From Candidatus Hydrogenedentota bacterium (GTDB taxonomy: Bacteria; UBA8481; J006), in assembly GCA_003697085.1 (NCBI GenBank), contig RFFU01000084.1:54635-118634 (forward strand): a stretch of DNA of 64,000 nt. The letters run 5' to 3'. The notes under the pieces are model-generated. The model was not told the DNA's origin, made no database searches, and saw only the letters and a list, made by a program, of their open reading frames with translations. Shown one piece after another: positions 58,980 through 64,000 of this stretch. Within the stretch, counting starts at the first letter, position 1. Each line of letters starts with the position of its first letter. The position numbers were made by a program, and so were the translations under genes.

Positions 58980-59360
58980 GTCGAGGCATTTTCGTCATGG
59001 GAAATCTTTCTCTTCCGAACGCTGCTTCCTCGGTCCGGGGAAAGCGCCGGGTACGGAGAGGAGAGATCGTTCCTCGAATGACGCCGCGGCCGAACGCGCG
59101 GGCCGCGCGAGTCGCGCGCGTCATCGTTCGGGTGCGTGGCGACAAATGAGCACTTTTTCCGAATCGTGTCAGGCCACTCTTGAGCGAAACCCCGCGGGGC
59201 GGCCGAAAGGTGATCCTCCGCGAATCCGTTTTTGCAGGCAAGATGCCTATGCTCCCAGGAATGCCTATTTACCTAAATTTGACCCTGCCCACAATTTGCC
59301 ATGCACACTCATCGTCCCGGTTGGATTTCCCGCTCCGCAGAGGATAGACTGGAGGACACC
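58980..59360. other. 381-bp gene-free stretch between pilus and xylose operons
   Basis: It contains a GC-rich fold: ATGACG (59078-59083) pairs with CGTCAT (59119-59124) around an inner CGCGGCC/GGCCGCG hairpin. Copy 2 of the structured repeat (59128-59306) follows, then 54 nt to the xylF ATG. No ORF is convincing. Confidence 0.6.
59128..59306 (+). repeat. Structured intergenic repeat, copy 2 (candidate RNA)
   Basis: It matches 9821-10013 in the same orientation over its whole length. The opening hairpin keeps its shape: GGTGC...GCAC(T) replaces GGTGT...ACACC, so the T-A pair of copy 1 is C-G here (59135 with 59150). TTTTT follows. The CCCCGCGGGG element has a short loop compared with copy 1. 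Here the element ends 54 nt upstream of xylF on the sense strand, so it could be part of the xylF leader. Confidence 0.75.
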
Positions 59361-60395
59361 ATGAAAAGTTTGCGACTTCGGATTCTTTTCTCCGTCTGGG
59401 CACTTGTTGTGCTCTCCGCATGCGGCGGAGCGCCGTCCGGAACCTCGAACACCGCGACTCCCGCCGTATCCGTTCCGTCGGCGATCCGCATCGGGTTCAT
59501 TCTCGCCACCGAACAGGAGGAACGGTACCAGCGCGACAAGAAGGCGTTCCAGGAAGCCGCGCGAGCGGAAGGAGCCGAGGTGATTTTCCTTTCGAGCAAC
59601 AACGACGAGGCGACTCAGCGAGCCAACGTCGAGTCGCTGCTCGCGCGGAACGTCTCGGTGCTCGTGGTTCAACCCGTCAACAGTGACAACGCCGGGGTCT
59701 TCGTCGAGAAGGCGCATTCCAAAGGCATTCCGATCGTGGCGTATGACCGTATGATCAATCATCCCAATCTCGATTATTATGCGGGGCAGAATTCGGCGGA
59801 GGTGGGGCGCTTACAGGCTGAGGCCGCGTTGGAGTGGCTTCGGAAGCGAAACGAATCCGGCGTGGCCTTGATCCTTTCGGGCCAACAGGGGCACAGTGTG
59901 GCGGAGGAGATCACGCGGGCCAACATCGCCGTTTTGAAAGCAGCGGGCGTTCCGATCGCGGCTCAGCAGTATCATGACGCGTGGGGCACCGACCAGGCGC
60001 TCGCCACCGCCGAGAATCAACTCGTTCGGAACCCCCGCATCAACGTGATTCTCTGCAACAATTCCGGTCTTGCGCGGGGCGCGGTCCAGGCCGTCGGAAA
60101 GGCGGGCCGAAGTGGCGAGGTCTTCATCGCCGGCGCGGACGCCGACAAGGCCAACATCGAGTATCTCCTCTCGGGGGAACAACAGTTGGAGATTTATAAG
60201 GACGAGATCACATTGGCTCACACCGCCGCGAAACTCGCCGCGGCGTTGGCGCGGGGAACCGTCCCCGAACCGACCTCCTATACGGACTACAAGGACGCCC
60301 GGCACATCAAAACGATCCTGACCCCCGTCAAGCCGGTCACGCGAGAAAACTATCGCGAAATCGTGGTCGAGGCGGGACCGAGGTACGAGTTATGA
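59361..60395 (+). CDS. xylF: D-xylose-type ABC transporter substrate-binding lipoprotein
   Basis: The product has 344 aa from the ATG at 59361. The lipoprotein signal ends 'LVVLSAC|GG'. The periplasmic-binding fold of the ribose/xylose group has 'IRIGFILATEQEERYQRDKKAF', 'NVSVLVVQPVNSDNAGVFVEKA', 'PIVAYDRMI' and 'VFIAGADADKANIEYLL'. The order and 'YDRMI' match XylF. As a lipoprotein it would be tethered to the membrane, unlike free periplasmic XylF. It starts the xylFGH operon; xylose is the likely but not proven ligand. Confidence 0.88.
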   Translation: MKSLRLRILFSVWALVVLSACGGAPSGTSNTATPAVSVPSAIRIGFILATEQEERYQRDKKAFQEAARAEGAEVIFLSSNNDEATQRANVESLLARNVSVLVVQPVNSDNAGVFVEKAHSKGIPIVAYDRMINHPNLDYYAGQNSAEVGRLQAEAALEWLRKRNESGVALILSGQQGHSVAEEITRANIAVLKAAGVPIAAQQYHDAWGTDQALATAENQLVRNPRINVILCNNSGLARGAVQAVGKAGRSGEVFIAGADADKANIEYLLSGEQQLEIYKDEITLAHTAAKLAAALARGTVPEPTSYTDYKDARHIKTILTPVKPVTRENYREIVVEAGPRYEL

Positions 60396-60471
60396 CACTC
60401 TGCTGCCTCCTTTCCTCGCCTCCTCGAGGGAATTCGACGAATGGGCCCAAAGAATTTGGAGGAGACGGGGG

Positions 60472-61989
60472 ATGAGTTACCTCCGTTTTCGTGCGGTCAC
60501 CAAGGACTTCCCAGGCGTCCGTGCTCTCGACGGCGTCTCCTTTGATGTCGAGAAGGGAACGGTTCTGGGGCTCTGCGGTGAAAACGGCGCCGGAAAATCG
60601 ACCTTGATGAATGTGCTTGCGGGGATTCATCCTTACGGCACTTACGAAGGAGCGGTGGAGATTGCGGGAAAGCCGATCCGATTCCGGGATCCCAAGGAAG
60701 CGGAGGAGGCGGGAGTAGCGATCATTCATCAGGAACTGAGCCTCTTTCCGGAGATGACGGTTGCGGAAAACATCCTGATCGGCCGGGAGAATGCTCGCAA
60801 CGGCGTTCTCGATCCCGTAGAGGTTTTCGCGGCGGCGTCAGAACTTCTGGAACGTTACGGGGTCGCGCTCGATCCGGCCGCGCGAGTCGGAGATCTGAAA
60901 CTGGGGGAATGGCAGTTGGTGGAGATCACCCGTGCTCTGGGGCGGAACGCGGACATTCTCGTTCTGGATGAGCCGACCTCGGCGCTCTCCGCCCGCGAAA
61001 CCTCGACCCTCTTCAAAATCATCCGAGGCCTCAAGCAAGCCGGAGTTACGATGGTTTACATTTCTCACAAGATCGACGAACTCTTCGAGATTTGCGACCG
61101 TATCGCCGTGCTCCGGGACGGACGTTGCGTCCAGGAGCCGACACCGTGCGACGCGCTTACCCGAGAAGGACTCCTGCGTTCGATGGTCGGACGCTCGATC
61201 GAACATTTCATTCCTTACACGGAGACGAGCCGCGGCGCGCCGCGACTCGAGGTCCGGGAATGGCAGGTCCGCCGGCCGCTGCTTCCCGGGGAGTTCCTCG
61301 TGGCGGATGTCTCCTTCTCCGTTCATTCCGGAGAGGTGTTCGGAATCTATGGTTTGATGGGAAGCGGACGGACGGAGATCGTAACGAGTCTTTTCGCCGG
61401 GTTTCCGCCGAACACGTGGGACGGATTTCTGCGCGTCAACGGCCGGACGGTGCGTTTTCGCGATACCCGGGATGCGATCGAGGCCGGACTGATGCTTACG
61501 ACGGAGGAACGACGGCGTTTCGGCCTGATCCCAACGCTCGGCGTCGGCGACAACATTACGCTCGCCTCCCTCGATCGCTGTTCCGATTCCGGGGTTCTGG
61601 ACGAAAAGAGGGAATCAGAGATCGAGCAATTTTGGATTCATCGGCTTCGGATAAAGACGCCCGGACCCGAGGAGCCCGTTTTGCACCTTTCGGGAGGAAA
61701 TCAGCAGAAGGTGATCGTGGCGCGGTGTTTGGCGGCCGAGCCGAGGATTCTGCTACTGGATGAGCCGACGCGCGGCGTCGATGTCGGCGCCCGGCAGGAA
61801 ATCTATACGCTGATCAACGAGTTGAAGGAGCGCGGGATGGCGATCCTTCTCGTCACAAGCGACCTTCCCGAATTGCTCGGGCTTTGCGATCGAATGCTGG
61901 TGATGCACGAAGGATGGGCGGTCGGCCTCTTTGAACGGGGAGAAGCGGATGCTGAGACGATCGGCGCGCTGGCGACGGGAAACGTATGA
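60472..61989 (+). CDS. xylG: Xylose/sugar ABC transporter ATP-binding protein (two NBDs)
   Basis: The protein has 505 aa with two ABC domains. The first has Walker A 'GENGAGKSTLMN' and Walker B 'ILVLDEPTSAL' with a weakened signature ('LKLGEWQLVEI' in place of LSVGQQQ). The second has a degenerate Walker A ('GLMGSGRTEI', as usual in this family), the signature 'LSGGNQQKVIVARCL' and 'ILLLDEPTRGVDVGA'. This is the RbsA/XylG layout. It powers import through XylH. It follows xylF by 76 nt. Confidence 0.92.
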   Translation: MSYLRFRAVTKDFPGVRALDGVSFDVEKGTVLGLCGENGAGKSTLMNVLAGIHPYGTYEGAVEIAGKPIRFRDPKEAEEAGVAIIHQELSLFPEMTVAENILIGRENARNGVLDPVEVFAAASELLERYGVALDPAARVGDLKLGEWQLVEITRALGRNADILVLDEPTSALSARETSTLFKIIRGLKQAGVTMVYISHKIDELFEICDRIAVLRDGRCVQEPTPCDALTREGLLRSMVGRSIEHFIPYTETSRGAPRLEVREWQVRRPLLPGEFLVADVSFSVHSGEVFGIYGLMGSGRTEIVTSLFAGFPPNTWDGFLRVNGRTVRFRDTRDAIEAGLMLTTEERRRFGLIPTLGVGDNITLASLDRCSDSGVLDEKRESEIEQFWIHRLRIKTPGPEEPVLHLSGGNQQKVIVARCLAAEPRILLLDEPTRGVDVGARQEIYTLINELKERGMAILLVTSDLPELLGLCDRMLVMHEGWAVGLFERGEADAETIGALATGNV

Positions 61990-62054
61990 CCGCGACGGCC
62001 GTGTTAGCGCCGAGCGAGATTTCCGCCCGGGGTTCACGGAAGGGATAAAGAACG

Positions 62055-62141
62055 ATGGCGATGAAGGAAAGAAGAGGCACTGACGCCGGTAAGCGGCAAA
62101 GGACCGGCACGGCCCTGAAAAGAAAGCGAGGTGACGGCTGA
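62055..62141 (+). CDS. Tiny basic ORF coupled to xylH
   Basis: An ATG at 62055 opens a 28-codon ORF rich in Arg and Lys. Its TGA overlaps the xylH ATG (TGATG). A weak AGGGAT lies upstream. It fills most of the 151-nt xylG-xylH gap. It may only serve to couple translation, or may be chance. Confidence 0.3.
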   Translation: MAMKERRGTDAGKRQRTGTALKRKRGDG

Positions 62142-63532
62142 TGGCATTCGGAGCGTTCGTAAGAAAACACGGAATGTTCTTCTCGATGATTCTCATCTTC
62201 ATCGCAATGGCCTTCCTGACCCATTGGTGGACGGGAACTTGGGCCTTTCTTTCCCCCGAGAATCTTTCCAATCTTTCGGAACAAGTCACCGTCAACGGGA
62301 TCCTCGCTCTCGGAATGACCTTCGTGATCCTGATCGGGGGAATCGATCTCTCGGTCGGCTCGATCCTTGCCGTCTGTGCCGTCGTCCTCGCGCTGCTTTC
62401 CGATCCGACGAACGTAGCCCAGGTCGTCCCCGCCTCGGGGTATCGCTCGCTGCTGCAGTTTTTGGCGCACCCCTTTACAGCCATCCTCTTCGCGCTGGCG
62501 GCGGGAATCCTTTTGGGGGCCTGGAACGGTCTTCTCGTCTCGCGAGGGAAGGTCCTTCCGTTCATCGTCACGCTTGCCACGCTCACGATCGGGCGCGGCC
62601 TGGCCTATCTCGCCTCCGGCTCGCAGTCCTTGCGCGTCAAGGCCTCCATTTTCAAGGTTCTCGGCCTCTACAGCCTCGACCGCCTTTGCTACGAGATTTG
62701 GTACGGCATCGCAGGCTTGCCGCGCGAAGCCGTGGCTGCAATGGCGAAAAAGGGGATCCCGAAGGGAGACCAGGTGCGTGTCTTCGTCGAGAGTCTTTCT
62801 CTTCCCGACAAACTCGCCAGCGGACTCCCCAATCCCGGAAAGATTCTTCCCGGGAGTACCTTCGTTCCCGGCTTCACGGTCGTCTTCCTCCTCGTTGCGT
62901 TTCTGGCATGGGCCGGACTCGTGTTACGCCGGCGGGAGAGGCTCGAGAAAAACGGTGTTCCGGTTCCACCGAAGGAAGAGACGATGACCCAACTGGTCGT
63001 CGGCGCCGTGGTTTTTCTCCTTCTGGGGATCGTCTTCGCCTCGCATCAGGGAATCCCGATCATGGTTCTTCTCTTCGCGGCGTTGGCGCTGGGCGCCTCT
63101 TTCCTCCTGAACCGAACCGTCTTCGGCCGGCACCTCTATGCGATTGGAGGCAATCGCGAGGCGGCGTATCTGGCGGGTGTTCGTGTCGAGAAATGCACGT
63201 TCATCGTCTTCGTTCTGATGGGACTTCTCTGCGCGGTGTCGGGGATCGTGGCGACCTCGCGCGCTCAGGCGGCCACGCCGGCCACGCAAGGGGTTCTGGC
63301 CGAGCTCGAGGCGATCGCCGCGGTCGTCGTCGGAGGAACCTCCTTGATGGGTGGCGTGGGAACGATCGGCGGAACGATCATCGGTGTCTTGATCATCGGA
63401 ATCGTGGTCAACGGTATGATCCTGATGGCGTTGCCGAATCCCGTTCAACTCATCTTCAAGGGGCTCTTGATCGTGGCGGCCGTTCTGATCGATATGCGAA
63501 CGAAGCGCCGGAGCAGCGCCGGAATGATGTAG
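62141..63532 (+). CDS. xylH: Xylose-type ABC transporter permease
   Basis: The protein has 463 aa. The RbsC/XylH core is seen in 'NGILALGMTFVILIGGIDLSVGSI', 'GAWNGLLVSRGKVLPFIVTLATLTIGRGLAYL', 'FGRHLYAIGGNREAAYLAGV' and 'AVVVGGTSLMGGVGTIGGTIIG'. The charged insertion 'RRRERLEKNGVPVPPKEE' with the helix after it is typical of XylH rather than RbsC. An extra hydrophilic stretch at about residues 176-240 is longer than in Escherichia coli XylH. GAGGTG precedes the ATG. Confidence 0.9.
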   Translation: MAFGAFVRKHGMFFSMILIFIAMAFLTHWWTGTWAFLSPENLSNLSEQVTVNGILALGMTFVILIGGIDLSVGSILAVCAVVLALLSDPTNVAQVVPASGYRSLLQFLAHPFTAILFALAAGILLGAWNGLLVSRGKVLPFIVTLATLTIGRGLAYLASGSQSLRVKASIFKVLGLYSLDRLCYEIWYGIAGLPREAVAAMAKKGIPKGDQVRVFVESLSLPDKLASGLPNPGKILPGSTFVPGFTVVFLLVAFLAWAGLVLRRRERLEKNGVPVPPKEETMTQLVVGAVVFLLLGIVFASHQGIPIMVLLFAALALGASFLLNRTVFGRHLYAIGGNREAAYLAGVRVEKCTFIVFVLMGLLCAVSGIVATSRAQAATPATQGVLAELEAIAAVVVGGTSLMGGVGTIGGTIIGVLIIGIVVNGMILMALPNPVQLIFKGLLIVAAVLIDMRTKRRSSAGMM

Positions 63533-64000
63533 GACAAGTGTTATTCCAGCGAGGGCGGAGCGGAGCAACGCCGACGCGGAATTTCCCGAGATCGCCATGA
63601 GTTTCCTTATACTCCCTTTGCCCCGCTGGGGGAGAGGCGGGGGTGAGAGGGAAGCGAAGCTTCTGACCGCGGGACGAGATCGCCCGCGGAGAAGTTTCCT
63701 CAATCGACTTGCGGCGATTCTCGGAACGACGGCGAGCAGGAGCATAAAAACGTACCCTGGGAACGCAGGCATCCTTGCCGGCAGAAACGGAGCGCGGGTT
63801 CTCCAACCTGCGGAGGGCGAATCGTACCTTCGCAGACAAGAGTGTCCGCGTTCCATAATATGCCGAAAGTGGAGCGCGGGTTCTCCAAACTGCGGAGAGC
63901 GGATCGGCGCCCGCGTTGTCATTCCGAGCCCCTCGCATTCGCTCGGGACAGGCTCCGCGAGGAATCCCCGCCGCAGGGTATCCCGCCGTGGTGCCAATAC
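63533..64000. repeat. Terminal block of palindromic repeat modules
   Basis: From about 63756: CCCTGGGAACGCAGGCATCCTTGCCGGCAG, then GGAGCGCGGGTTCTCCAACCTGCGGAG (near 63790), CGCAGACAAGAGTGTCCGCGTTCCA (near 63832), a second GGAGCGCGGGTTCTCC module (near 63862), and CATTCCGAGC...GCGAGGAATCCCC...GGTATCCCGCCGTGG (about 63918 to the end). Module order matches that at 44.4 kb in part. No gene is visible. Confidence 0.75.

Noticed and set aside
62131-63600. 489-aa plus ORF overlapping xylH
   Set aside because: It is the xylH region in the wrong frame, very Arg/Ser/Gly-rich; the 62141 frame has all permease motifs.

Overview
The window is a moderately GC-rich bacterial chromosome segment with densely packed genes on both strands. 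It comes from a diderm (Gram-negative-type), motile, heme-using bacterium. It carries a flagellar basal-body cluster, a System I cytochrome c maturation (Ccm) operon joined to two late heme-synthesis genes, a type IV pilus / type II secretion-like operon, an outer-membrane beta-barrel gene and a D-xylose-type ABC importer. Start codons are often GTG or TTG, and many genes overlap by 4 nt. I cannot place the phylum from the sequence alone; the mixture, and the lack of strong single-family signatures, would fit a poorly sampled or candidate phylum. No tRNA, rRNA, CRISPR array or intact insertion sequence was seen.

Layout. 1-9.6 kb: the 3'-truncated gene of a GYF_2-domain protein, an extremely acidic 81-aa protein, a SpoIID/LytB-type protein, holB, xerC, a diacylglycerol-kinase-family lipid kinase, then gshB with two exported proteins. 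9.6-10.3 kb: a gene-free stretch with copy 1 of a structured ~190-bp repeat. 10.3-17 kb: glycosyltransferases, a second GYF_2 protein, a small zinc-ribbon-like protein, a radical SAM protein and a polytopic membrane protein. 16.9-26.3 kb (minus): flagellar genes flgB-flgC-fliE, then rtcB, then fliF-G-H-I-J, a lytic transglycosylase and a MotE/FlbB-like protein. 26.4-27.9 kb: cutA and a trimmed amidohydrolase. 27.9-36.6 kb (minus): ccmF-ccmH-ccmI-like-small membrane protein-ccmE-ccmA-ccmB-ccmC-ccmD-hemN-hemG/Y, one long operon for heme supply and cytochrome c maturation. 36.8-43.9 kb: a YjbQ-family protein, a glycosyltransferase/epimerase pair, priA, a family 4 uracil-DNA glycosylase and a FapA-like DUF342 protein.

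43.9-50.9 kb is the accessory-looking part. Gene-free stretches there are filled with short palindromic repeat modules and pyrimidine-rich arrays. They flank a four-gene exported/membrane cluster (Cys-rich secreted protein, outer-membrane beta-barrel, 4-helix membrane protein, FMN_bind-like protein), an M23 peptidase, a lone excisionase-type HTH gene and some broken small ORFs. 51-59 kb (plus): pilB, pilC, three pilin-like genes and a 1098-aa exported multidomain protein, all overlapping or nearly so. 59.1-59.3 kb holds copy 2 of the structured repeat, directly upstream of xylF-xylG-xylH. The window ends in another block of the palindromic modules.

Most notable: (1) the two-copy structured repeat, with a compensatory base-pair change that suggests a conserved RNA; (2) the unrecognised Cys-rich / beta-barrel / FMN_bind-like cluster; (3) a CcmE with Cys in place of the heme-binding His (CxxxY) in an operon that still carries a CcmH-like protein; (4) the very large exported protein ending the pilus operon.
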